Source: Methylophilaceae bacterium
GTDB lineage: Bacteria > Pseudomonadota > Gammaproteobacteria > Burkholderiales > Methylophilaceae
Assembly (NCBI GenBank): GCA_009926525.1
Contig: RFOR01000039.1
Location: forward strand, 1 to 6,151
Reading direction: 5' to 3'
Length of the DNA: 6,151 bases
Shown: positions 1-6,151 of the stretch, piece by piece
Numbering within the stretch: the stretch's first letter is position 1
Layout: each line of letters opens with the position of its first letter
Translations under genes and position numbers: made by a program
Notes under the pieces: model-generated
Told to the model about the DNA's origin: nothing
Databases searched by the model: none
What the model saw: the letters and a program-made list of their open reading frames with translations, nothing else

Positions 1-815
1 TCGTACATACCTTTATTGTTCGCATCTAAAGATGCAGAGGGCAACATGCCGATAGAGCCTGTCAACATTGAAGCTTCATCAGATAAAATGTCACCGAAGA
101 TATTGCCAGTTACCATCACATCAAATTGCTTAGGCGCGCGAATTAATTGCATCGCTGCGTTATCAACATACATATGGCTCAATTCAACTTCTGGATATTC
201 TTTTGAAATTTCAATCATCACTTGACGCCATAACTCAGTCGTCTCAAGCACGTTTGCTTTATCGACTGAGCAAACTTTTTTATTGCGCTTCATTGCGATA
301 CTGAACGCAACATGGCCGATACGGCGGATTTCAGATTCAGAATAGCGCATGGTGTTAACACCCTCGCGCTCGCCATTAGGCAAGGTTGAAATGCCGCGGG
401 GTTGACCAAAGTAAATATCACCCGTTAACTCACGTACAATCATAATATCTAAACCTGCAACCACTTCTGGTTTTAAAGTAGACGCTGATGCTAGCTCTGG
501 GTAGAGCAATGCAGGGCGAAGATTTGCGAACAAATTAAGTTCTTTACGAATACGTAACAAACCACGCTCAGGACGCATATCGCGTGGTAATGAGTCATAT
601 TTCCAGTCACCAACCGCACCGAGCAAAACAGCATCAGACTCTTTAGCTAACTTTAAAGTATCAGCAGGAAGTGGATCGCCAGCAACCTCGTAACCAGCGC
701 CGCCAATTGGTGCCTCTTTCATTTCAAGACCAATGTTTAAGGCATTTAAAACCTTAACCGCTTGAGCAACAATCTCTGGGCCAATGCCATCCCCTGGCAG
801 AACTGCAATCTTCAT
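1..815 (-). CDS. leuB: 3-isopropylmalate dehydrogenase, C-terminus cut by window edge
   Basis: LeuB carries out the NAD-dependent oxidation and decarboxylation of 3-isopropylmalate to 2-oxoisocaproate, the third committed step of leucine synthesis, in the cytoplasm. I translated 271 residues from the ATG at 815-813; the frame is open to the window edge, so roughly the last quarter of a usual ~355-residue protein is missing. The N-terminus begins [15 protein letters not shown], typical of the family. Residues matching the known substrate and metal site are visible: Arg90, Arg100 and Arg128 (VREL), Tyr135 (GDIYFG), Lys186 (VDKANVL), Asp218 (VDNAAMQL), and Asp242 and Asp246 (GDILSDEAS). The start has an AGGA Shine-Dalgarno at 825-822, six bases upstream. 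It follows leuD by 31 bp of AT-rich sequence with no hairpin, so it probably shares a transcript with leuC and leuD. The related tartrate and isocitrate dehydrogenases are unlikely given the N-terminus and the leuCD context. Confidence 0.97.
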   Translation of the reverse strand, partial: MKIAVLPGDGIGPEIVAQAVKVLNALNIGLEMKEAPIGGAGYEVAGDPLPADTLKLAKESDAVLLGAVGDWKYDSLPRDMRPERGLLRIRKELNLFANLRPALLYPELASASTLKPEVVAGLDIMIVRELTGDIYFGQPRGISTLPNGEREGVNTMRYSESEIRRIGHVAFSIAMKRNKKVCSVDKANVLETTELWRQVMIEISKEYPEVELSHMYVDNAAMQLIRAPKQFDVMVTGNIFGDILSDEASMLTGSIGMLPSASLDANNKGMY

Positions 816-846
816 CTAAAATCCTAACAAATACTAAAAATAATAA

Positions 847-1485
847 TTAATTAAAAAGCCAAGGCTGAGCGACTTTATGTTTTGCTTCAAAGGCTTTAAT
901 CGCATCCTGATGTTGCATGGTCAAACCAATATCATCCAAGCCGTTCAATAAGCAATGCTTACGAAAAGCATCCACTTCAAACTTATATAAATTACCACTT
1001 GGCGAAGTAATGCTTTGTTCGCTCAAATCGATGTTGAGCTTATAGCCTTCTGACGCTTCTGTTTCTTTGAATAAAGTATCGACATCATCTGCAGATAGCA
1101 CGATAGGCAACATGCCATTCTTGAAACAGTTATTGAAGAAAATGTCAGCGAAACTAGGCGCAATGATCACGCGGAATCCATAATCTTCAAGTGCCCAAGG
1201 TGCGTGTTCACGGCTAGAGCCACAGCCAAAATTCTCACGCGCCAAAAGCACAGAAGCTCCTTGATAACGCGCTTGATTCAACACAAAATCTGGGTTGGTT
1301 TGGCGTTTGCTGTTATCCATACCAGGCTCACCATGATCCAGATAACGCCATTCATCAAAGGCATTAGGGCCAAAGCCGCTTCGTTTGATGGATTTTAAAA
1401 ACTGTTTAGGGATAATTGCATCTGTATCGACATTAGCTCTATCGAGTGGAACCACTAAACCATTTAATTGGGTAAATGCTTGCAT
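847..1485 (-). CDS. leuD: 3-isopropylmalate dehydratase small subunit
   Basis: LeuD is the small (swivel-domain) subunit of isopropylmalate isomerase. With LeuC it converts 2-isopropylmalate to 3-isopropylmalate through a dehydrated intermediate in leucine synthesis. The 212-residue length fits the proteobacterial family. The signature [16 protein letters not shown] lies at residues 84-99, and the N-terminal [20 protein letters not shown] segment (about 11-30) is also characteristic. The ATG at 1485-1483 lies 12 bp after the leuC stop. An AAGAGA Shine-Dalgarno at 1499-1494 overlaps that stop and gives 8-base spacing. Another ATG five bases upstream (1490-1488) is out of frame and opens only eight codons. 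The near-abutting arrangement with leuC suggests translational coupling of two subunits needed in equal amounts. The C-terminus (QPWLFN) is intact, and I see nothing broken. Confidence 0.98.
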   Translation of the reverse strand: MQAFTQLNGLVVPLDRANVDTDAIIPKQFLKSIKRSGFGPNAFDEWRYLDHGEPGMDNSKRQTNPDFVLNQARYQGASVLLARENFGCGSSREHAPWALEDYGFRVIIAPSFADIFFNNCFKNGMLPIVLSADDVDTLFKETEASEGYKLNIDLSEQSITSPSGNLYKFEVDAFRKHCLLNGLDDIGLTMQHQDAIKAFEAKHKVAQPWLFN

Positions 1486-1497
1486 ATCATCAATCTC

Positions 1498-2913
1498 TTA
1501 ATTAAAGCTACGAACATCAACAAAATGTCCAGCAATCGCAGCGGCAGCAGCCATCTCAGGGCTCACCAAATGCGTTCTGCCACCCAAACCTTGGCGACCT
1601 TCAAAGTTGCGGTTAGAAGTAGATGCGCAGCGCTCTCCTGACTCTAGACGGTCGGCATTCATCGCCAAGCACATCGAGCAGCCAGGCTCACGCCATTCAA
1701 AGCCAGCGTCTTTAAATATTTGATCTAAGCCTTCCGCTTCGGCTTGTGCTTTTACCAAGCCAGAGCCCGGCACAACCAATGCCAACTTAACATTTCCAGC
1801 AATTTTTTTGCCTTTAGCAACACTGGCTGCGGCCCGTAAATCTTCAATACGAGAATTAGTGCATGAGCCAATAAATACTTTATCGATATTAATTTCATTC
1901 ATTGGTGTATTGGCTTGCAAGCCCATGTATTGCAAAGCACGCTCCATGCTGCCTTTTTTAGTCGCATCAGATTCGCTTGCAGGGTCTGGCACTATGCCAT
2001 CAATCCCAACCACCATTTCAGGTGATGTTCCCCAAGTCACTTGCGGCTGAATATCATCACCATTCAAGACAACTATTGCATCAAACTCAGCGGCATCATC
2101 GCTCACCAAGGTGCGCCAGTAAGCTACAGCAGCATCCCATTGATCGACTTTAGGCGCATAAGGACGACCTTTTACGTAATTAATCGTCGCATCATCAACA
2201 GCCACCATCCCAGCACGTGCGCCAGCTTCAATCGCCATATTACAAAGCGTCATACGACCTTCCATGGTCAATGCACGAATGACACTACCGCCAAACTCAA
2301 TCGCATAGCCAGTGCCGCCTGCGGTACCAATTTTGCCGATAATCGCCAATGCAACATCTTTGGCTGTCACACCTTTACCAAGCTTGCCATCAACACGGAC
2401 AAGCATAGATTTAGACTTTTTCTGCACTAAACATTGCGTCGCCATGACGTGCTCAACTTCTGATGTGCCGATTCCATGCGCTAAAGCCCCAAAAGCACCA
2501 TGTGTGCTAGTGTGAGAGTCACCGCATACCACTGTCATGCCCGGCAAAGTTGCGCCCTGCTCTGGTCCCATGACATGCACAATGCCTTGACCTTTATCCA
2601 TAAATGGAAAATATGCTTTAGCGCCGAACTCTTTGATATTGCTATCAAGCGTTTCGATTTGAATTCGTGAGATAGGATCAGCAATGCCATCCAAGCCTTT
2701 TTCCCAGCCATTAGTTGGCGTGTTGTGATCAGCAGTCGCCACGATCGAGTCTTTACGCCATGGCTTGCGACCCGCCAAACGCAAGCCTTCAAAAGCTTGC
2801 GGACTGGTCACTTCATGCACCAAATGACGGTCAATATAAATTAGCGCAGTGCCGTTTTCTTCGGTCACTACATGGGAGTCAAACAACTTATCGTAAAGGG
2901 TTTTTGCGCTCAT
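1498..2913 (-). CDS. leuC: 3-isopropylmalate dehydratase large subunit
   Basis: LeuC is the catalytic large subunit of isopropylmalate isomerase, an aconitase-superfamily enzyme holding a [4Fe-4S] cluster and acting with LeuD. The protein is 471 residues, the normal length. The cluster ligands are visible as Cys351 (FIGSCTNSR) and Cys412 and Cys415 (GCSMC). Other aconitase-family landmarks are TADHNTPT near residue 60, [24 protein letters not shown] at about 129-152, and the glycine-rich [14 protein letters not shown] near 439-452. The ATG at 2913 gives the expected start [16 protein letters not shown]. It is preceded by a weak AGAAG element at 2922-2918, four bases away. The 22-bp gap to yajQ has no leucine-rich leader peptide or attenuator hairpin, so leucine control, if any, must act further upstream or in another way. 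Homoaconitase is an alternative for this fold, but the adjoining leuD and leuB settle the role. Confidence 0.98.
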   Translation of the reverse strand: MSAKTLYDKLFDSHVVTEENGTALIYIDRHLVHEVTSPQAFEGLRLAGRKPWRKDSIVATADHNTPTNGWEKGLDGIADPISRIQIETLDSNIKEFGAKAYFPFMDKGQGIVHVMGPEQGATLPGMTVVCGDSHTSTHGAFGALAHGIGTSEVEHVMATQCLVQKKSKSMLVRVDGKLGKGVTAKDVALAIIGKIGTAGGTGYAIEFGGSVIRALTMEGRMTLCNMAIEAGARAGMVAVDDATINYVKGRPYAPKVDQWDAAVAYWRTLVSDDAAEFDAIVVLNGDDIQPQVTWGTSPEMVVGIDGIVPDPASESDATKKGSMERALQYMGLQANTPMNEINIDKVFIGSCTNSRIEDLRAAASVAKGKKIAGNVKLALVVPGSGLVKAQAEAEGLDQIFKDAGFEWREPGCSMCLAMNADRLESGERCASTSNRNFEGRQGLGGRTHLVSPEMAAAAAIAGHFVDVRSFN

Positions 2914-2935
2914 TCAACTTCTAACAATATAAAAA

Positions 2936-3430
2936 TTAATCTCTAAAATTACCAAACTGCAAAGGGAAGTCGGTCACGGATTTCTTAACTTGGGCAATGG
3001 TGTCTTGCAATACATCACGCTTAGCGCCAACCACACGAACTGTATCCCCTTGAATGCTGGCTTGCACTTTAACGCCACTGTCTTTAATCAGCTTAACAAT
3101 GCGTTTAGCCAGTTCACTATCTATGCCATCTTTAATCTTAAGCACTTGCTTCACTTTATTACCTGAAATCTTCTGAACATCTTGATGATCAAGACGCTTT
3201 GCACTATCAGCCTCTTTCTTTTCCATCGCTGGCAATAGAATGTCTTTGATTTGATCCAATTGAAAGTCAGAATCACCAAACAAAGTCATCAAGCTGTCTT
3301 TCTCGTTGAGCTCCACATTAGCGCTTGTGCCTTTAAAGTCGTAGCGATTCGTAATGCTACGACCAACCACATCAATCGCGTTTTTCAATGCGACCATATC
3401 AACTTCAGATGTAATATCAAAAGATGGCAT
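2936..3430 (-). CDS. yajQ: YajQ family nucleotide-binding protein (UPF0234)
   Basis: This is a small cytoplasmic protein of the YajQ family, which has two ferredoxin-like domains in its known structures. Escherichia coli YajQ has been reported to bind nucleotides/tRNA, and Xanthomonas homologues to bind cyclic di-GMP and influence transcription; the role here is not known. The 164 residues match the family's usual ~160. The conserved N-terminus MPSFDITSEVDM, the SDFQLDQIKDIL stretch near 54-65, the KIVKLIKDS-type segment (about 109-118), IQGDTVRV (127-133) and the C-terminus FGNFRD are all present. The start has a good GAGGT Shine-Dalgarno immediately after the ppnP stop. It sits between ppnP (13-bp gap) and leuC (22-bp gap), so it is probably co-transcribed with them. 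A specific link to arginine or leucine synthesis is not shown by the sequence. Confidence 0.95.
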   Translation of the reverse strand: MPSFDITSEVDMVALKNAIDVVGRSITNRYDFKGTSANVELNEKDSLMTLFGDSDFQLDQIKDILLPAMEKKEADSAKRLDHQDVQKISGNKVKQVLKIKDGIDSELAKRIVKLIKDSGVKVQASIQGDTVRVVGAKRDVLQDTIAQVKKSVTDFPLQFGNFRD

Positions 3431-3434
3431 ATTG

Positions 3435-3439
3435 ACCTC
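3435..3439 (-). promoter_or_regulatory. Shine-Dalgarno of yajQ
   Basis: On the minus strand this reads GAGGT, four bases before the yajQ ATG at 3430-3428. It falls within the 13-bp gap after the ppnP stop (3446-3444), which favours this start and suggests that ribosomes finishing ppnP can reinitiate on yajQ. Confidence 0.75.
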
Positions 3440-3443
3440 TTAA

Positions 3444-3755
3444 TTATTCAAAATGACAGACGTAATCAAGTGTTTCAAGCACTTCAATATCAAATGATGA
3501 ATTGCCTGGCACAGTAAATTTTTCACCGGCACTGTATGTTTTCCATTCCGTTTCGCCAGCAAGGAGTACTTTACAAACACCAAGATTAATCTCCATCAAC
3601 TCTGGCGCTTGTGTATTGAATGTCAGTGAACTTGGGAAAATCACACCTATCGTGCTGCGTGTGCCGTTAGGGAACAAAACTGTATGGCTAACACATTTAC
3701 CGTCGAAATACACGTTTGCTTTTCTTTTAACGCTTACATTATCAAACTGAGCCAT
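3444..3755 (-). CDS. ppnP: Pyrimidine/purine nucleoside phosphorylase (PpnP, DUF1255)
   Basis: This is a small single-domain cupin protein of the PpnP (formerly YaiE/DUF1255) family. Family members cleave a broad set of purine and pyrimidine nucleosides with phosphate, giving the free base and ribose 1-phosphate. The protein has 103 residues, slightly longer than the E. coli form (about 94) because of an N-terminal stretch. From recall it aligns with E. coli PpnP along its length: [13 protein letters not shown] near 16-28, IGVIFP...[16 protein letters not shown] (about 36-59), and the cupin segment [17 protein letters not shown] near 76-92. The ATG at 3755 has an AAGGA Shine-Dalgarno seven bases upstream. 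It lies 33 bp after argG and 13 bp before yajQ. Its position suggests shared transcription rather than a shared pathway, although salvage of nucleosides could supply the ATP-consuming argG step only indirectly. No signal peptide or membrane segment is seen. Confidence 0.93.
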   Translation of the reverse strand: MAQFDNVSVKRKANVYFDGKCVSHTVLFPNGTRSTIGVIFPSSLTFNTQAPELMEINLGVCKVLLAGETEWKTYSAGEKFTVPGNSSFDIEVLETLDYVCHFE

Positions 3756-3762
3756 GATATTT

Positions 3763-3767
3763 TCCTT
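3763..3767 (-). promoter_or_regulatory. Shine-Dalgarno of ppnP
   Basis: On the minus strand this reads AAGGA (within AAAGGAAA), seven bases before the ppnP ATG at 3755-3753. It is among the best-matched ribosome binding sites in the window and supports the 103-residue start of ppnP over internal methionines. Confidence 0.75.
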
Positions 3768-3775
3768 TTAGATAG

Positions 3776-3806
3776 GTGTTTCTTTTGTTTAGTGTTTCTT
3801 TTGTTT
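3776..3806. repeat. 15-bp perfect direct repeat across the argG stop codon
   Basis: The 15-base unit GTGTTTCTTTTGTTT occurs at 3776-3790 and again at 3792-3806, a tandem duplication with a 16-bp period. Read on the coding strand, the copy at 3806-3792 encodes the last five residues of ArgG (KQKKH). The stop TAA at 3791-3789 is formed by the single base between copies plus the first two bases of the second copy. The second copy lies in the argG-ppnP gap. A replication-slippage origin is inferred. Confidence 0.9.
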
Positions 3807-5012
3807 TAAATTTGCTGCAATACGCAATCTCAATGCATTTAACTTGATAAAGCCAGCCGCATCTTTTTGATCATAAGCGCCTTTGTCATCTTCAAAGGTT
3901 GCAATATTAGGATCAAACAAAGAATCCGTTTTAGAGTCACGGCCAGCAACAATGACATTGCCTTTATAGAGTTTTAAGCGCACCCAACCATTGACAGTTT
4001 TTTGTGTGTGGTCAATCAAACTTTGAAGCGCCAAACGCTCTGGGCTCCACCAATAGCCGTTATAAATCATACTAGCGTAGCGTGGCATCAAATCATCTTT
4101 TAAATGCGCCACTTCGCGGTCTAATGTGATGGATTCAATTGCACGGTGAGCCTTAAGTAATATCGTGCCGCCTGGCGTTTCGTAGCAGCCGCGTGACTTC
4201 ATGCCCACATAACGATTTTCCACTAAATCCAAACGACCTATGCCGTGCTTACCACCAACCTTGTTCAAATACGCCAAGATTTCATGGGCTTTCATTTTTT
4301 TACCGTCAAGCGCGACTGGGTCGCCGTTTACATATTCAATATCAATATACTCAGCAGCATCAGGCGCTTTTTCTGGCGACACTGTCCAGCGCCACATATC
4401 TTCTTCAGCTTCTGCCGCAGGATTTTCTAAATGACGTCCCTCGTAAGAGATATGCAACAAGTTAGCATCCATGCTGTACGGGCTACCTCCTTGTTTGTGC
4501 TTCATCTCAACTGGAATGCCATGCTTTTCCGCATAAGCTAAAAGCTTCTCACGTGAAAGCAAATCCCACTCACGCCATGGGGCAATAATATGAATATTAG
4601 GTTTCAACGCATAAGCACCAAGCTCAAAACGCACTTGGTCGTTACCTTTACCAGTTGCGCCATGAGAGATAGCATCAGCACCTGTCTCATTCGCAATTTC
4701 AATCAAGCGTTTAGCAATCAATGGGCGTGCGATTGAAGTGCCAAGCAAGTATTCGCCTTCATAAACCGTATTGGCGCGGAACATTGGAAATACAAAGTCA
4801 CGTACAAACTCTTCGCGGACATCATCGATGTAAATTTCTTTAACGCCTGCAGCTTGTGCTTTAGCGCGTGCTGGCTCCAACTCTTCACCCTGACCTAAGT
4901 CAGCAGTAAAGGTCACCACTTCACATTTGTATTCATCTTGAAGCCATTTCAAGATCACTGAAGTGTCAAGACCACCTGAATACGCCAACACTACTTTTTT
5001 AATATCGCTCAT
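3789..5012 (-). CDS. argG: Argininosuccinate synthase
   Basis: ArgG joins citrulline and aspartate at the expense of ATP (released as AMP and pyrophosphate) to give argininosuccinate, the penultimate step of arginine synthesis, in the cytoplasm. The protein is 407 residues, the usual length of the ~400-residue bacterial class. The ATP-pyrophosphatase P-loop AYSGGLDTS lies at 10-18. Other landmarks are the [15 protein letters not shown] citrulline/aspartate-binding region at 116-130, APWREWDL at 144-151, and [11 protein letters not shown] at 272-282. The ATG at 5012 follows the argF stop by 23 bp; a GGGA element at 5024-5021 is a modest Shine-Dalgarno. The lysine-rich tail KQKKH ends inside a 16-bp-period tandem repeat, and without one repeat unit the frame would run on for 13 more residues. 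argH, the final step, is not in this window. Confidence 0.98.
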   Translation of the reverse strand: MSDIKKVVLAYSGGLDTSVILKWLQDEYKCEVVTFTADLGQGEELEPARAKAQAAGVKEIYIDDVREEFVRDFVFPMFRANTVYEGEYLLGTSIARPLIAKRLIEIANETGADAISHGATGKGNDQVRFELGAYALKPNIHIIAPWREWDLLSREKLLAYAEKHGIPVEMKHKQGGSPYSMDANLLHISYEGRHLENPAAEAEEDMWRWTVSPEKAPDAAEYIDIEYVNGDPVALDGKKMKAHEILAYLNKVGGKHGIGRLDLVENRYVGMKSRGCYETPGGTILLKAHRAIESITLDREVAHLKDDLMPRYASMIYNGYWWSPERLALQSLIDHTQKTVNGWVRLKLYKGNVIVAGRDSKTDSLFDPNIATFEDDKGAYDQKDAAGFIKLNALRLRIAANLKQKKH

Positions 5013-5035
5013 TACTTCTTTCCCAATCTCAATAA

Positions 5036-5953
5036 TTACTTAACTTTTCCTAACAAAAGGTACTCCATTAGTGACTTTTGAACATGCAATCTGTTTTCAG
5101 CTTCATCCCAAACAACAGAGTGTTTGCCATCAATCACATCAGCCGAAACCTCTTCACCGCGGTGAGCTGGCAAGCAATGCATAAACAGTGCATCTTCTTT
5201 TGCCACACGCATCATATCTGCATCCACTTGCCAATCGGCAAAGTCACGCATACGCTCTTCGTTTTCAGCTTCAAACCCCATCGATGTCCAAACGTCTGTC
5301 GTCACCAAATCAGCACCAAGTGCCGCTTCCATCGGGTCGGCAAACTCTTCGTAATGGCTATCTCCATACAAATTAGCGCGTTCAGGCTCTACTTCGTAGC
5401 CTGGGGGCGTAGAAACGTGCACATTAAAGTCGAGCACTTCCGCTGCCTGCAACCAGGTATTACAAACATTGTTTGAATCCCCAATCCACGCTACGGTTTT
5501 ACCCTTGATGGGTCCGCGGTGTTCAATGAATGTGAAAATATCCGCTAAAATTTGGCATGGATGATATTCATTGGTCAAACCATTAATCACTGGCACTCGT
5601 GAGTTTGCTGCAAAGCGCTCAATAATGTCCTGCTCAAACGTACGAATCATCACTATGTCGCTCATACGAGAGATAACTTGCGCAGCATCTTCTACAGGCT
5701 CTCCGCGACCCAATTGTGAATCACGCGTGTTCAGATAAATGGCTGAGCCACCCAATTGCTGCATACCCGCTTCAAAAGATAAACGAGTACGGGTGCTCGC
5801 TTTCTCAAATATCATGACCAATGTTCGGTCTGATAGCGGCCAGTATTGTTGATAGGCTTTAAATTGCTCTTTAATCCAGCGAGTGCGCTCAAAAATATGA
5901 TTAAGCTCGTCAAGATTCAAGTCGTTAAATTGTAAGAAGTGTTTGATTGTCAT
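5036..5953 (-). CDS. argF: Ornithine carbamoyltransferase
   Basis: ArgF transfers the carbamoyl group of carbamoyl phosphate to ornithine, making citrulline for ArgG. From the ATG at 5953 the protein has 305 residues, typical of the family. Carbamoyl-phosphate-binding residues appear in STRTR (53-57), MIRTFEQ (102-108) and HPCQ (131-134). The ornithine-binding loop is DVWTSMG (220-226), and the catalytic Cys is in HCLPAHRG (259-266). The SMG and HCLP motifs distinguish it from aspartate carbamoyltransferase. An in-frame TTG at 5965 would add four residues (MVNI). I prefer the ATG because MTIKHFLQF is the expected N-terminus, but neither start has a clear Shine-Dalgarno. argF follows argD by 46 bp and precedes argG by 23 bp, placing consecutive or near-consecutive arginine enzymes together. 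The catabolic paralogue (arcB type) is less likely in this biosynthetic setting. Confidence 0.97.
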   Translation of the reverse strand: MTIKHFLQFNDLNLDELNHIFERTRWIKEQFKAYQQYWPLSDRTLVMIFEKASTRTRLSFEAGMQQLGGSAIYLNTRDSQLGRGEPVEDAAQVISRMSDIVMIRTFEQDIIERFAANSRVPVINGLTNEYHPCQILADIFTFIEHRGPIKGKTVAWIGDSNNVCNTWLQAAEVLDFNVHVSTPPGYEVEPERANLYGDSHYEEFADPMEAALGADLVTTDVWTSMGFEAENEERMRDFADWQVDADMMRVAKEDALFMHCLPAHRGEEVSADVIDGKHSVVWDEAENRLHVQKSLMEYLLLGKVK

Positions 5954-5999
5954 GATGTTGACCAAAAAATTGGACGTTTAAACCATTAATTTAATAAAA

Positions 6000-6151
6000 T
6001 TATTCACTCAAAAATTGCTTAATTAATTTCGCTAAAATTGCCACCAGCTGCTCAGATTCACTTTGATTAATCACTAGCGGCGGCAATAAACGCACCACAT
6101 TGTCTGCAGTCACGTTAATAAGAAGCTTTTCAGCCAGTGCACGTTTAACCA
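6000..6151 (-). CDS. argD: Acetylornithine aminotransferase, C-terminal fragment (N-terminus outside window)
   Basis: Only the last 49 residues are present, ending at TAA 6002-6000; the rest lies beyond the right edge. ArgD is a pyridoxal-phosphate, class III aminotransferase that converts N-acetylglutamate semialdehyde to N-acetylornithine in arginine synthesis. The fragment contains the family's C-terminal signature INVTADNVVRLLPPLVIN, followed by an amphipathic helix ending in KQFLSE. The pyridoxal lysine and most of the active site are outside the window, so identification rests on this tail and on the adjacent argF and argG. Succinylornithine or ornithine aminotransferases have similar tails but are less likely here. 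The frame is intact up to the edge, so this is an edge truncation and not a pseudogene. Confidence 0.88.
   Translation of the reverse strand, partial: VKRALAEKLLINVTADNVVRLLPPLVINQSESEQLVAILAKLIKQFLSE

Noticed and set aside
16..225. 69-codon plus-strand open frame near the left edge
   Set aside because: It is antisense to leuB, whose own frame carries the Asp218, Asp242 and Asp246 metal and substrate residues over this stretch.
816..846. AT-rich leuD-leuB gap as a possible terminator or promoter
   Set aside because: It contains T-runs but no GC stem before them, and no convincing -35/-10 pair; the AGGA Shine-Dalgarno of leuB is the only supported element.
2041..2430. 129-codon plus-strand open frame opposite leuC (with overlapping ones at 1808-2050 and 2312-2515)
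   Set aside because: Antisense shadows of leuC; the leuC frame explains all conserved motifs and there is no ribosome binding site or recognisable domain on the plus strand.
4193..4465. Plus-strand open frames opposite argG in overlapping frames
   Set aside because: Several frames are open at once over the same bases, which reflects the composition of argG and not coding on the plus strand.
5154..5165. Perfect 12-bp palindrome TCACCGCGGTGA inside argF
   Set aside because: It falls on the codons for the conserved HRGE part of HCLPAHRG, so protein conservation explains it; no loop or T-run follows, so it is not a terminator.
5078..5476. 132-codon plus-strand open frame opposite argF
   Set aside because: It lies wholly antisense to a well-conserved argF, has a low-complexity composition rich in His, Phe and Cys as expected from reading a gene backwards, and resembles no family I know.

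Overview
The window is a tightly packed stretch of bacterial chromosome. All eight recognisable genes lie on the minus strand and are read from right to left. Base composition is moderately AT-rich (mid-40s % GC by eye). Protein sequences and gene order (argD-argF-argG, then ppnP and yajQ, then leuC-leuD-leuB) suggest a betaproteobacterium. A low-GC methylotroph of the Methylophilaceae (Methylotenera/Methylophilus type) is my best guess. That assignment rests on recall of family sequences, not on a search.

Layout in transcription order. The 3' end of argD (6151-6000, cut by the window edge) is followed by argF (5953-5036) and argG (5012-3789). Together these supply three steps of arginine synthesis: N-acetylornithine aminotransferase, ornithine carbamoyltransferase and argininosuccinate synthase. 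Next come two small non-pathway genes, ppnP (3755-3444, nucleoside phosphorylase) and yajQ (3430-2936, nucleotide/c-di-GMP-binding family). The last block is leucine synthesis: leuC (2913-1498) and leuD (1485-847), the two subunits of isopropylmalate isomerase, then leuB (815-1, isopropylmalate dehydrogenase), which runs off the left edge.

Gaps between genes are only 12 to 46 bp. None holds a convincing terminator hairpin, so co-transcription of some or all of the run is plausible. The two blocks feed separate amino-acid pathways. There is no sign of mobile elements, phage, CRISPR, tRNA or rRNA, and no stretch above 50 bp lacks a gene.

I did not find an undescribed system. The items worth a second look are small: a perfect 15-bp direct repeat at the argG stop codon, where the stop itself spans the repeat junction; an AT-rich imperfect palindrome, weakly ARG-box-like, at the argD/argF junction; an ambiguous argF start with no visible Shine-Dalgarno; and the joining of arginine and leucine blocks through ppnP and yajQ.
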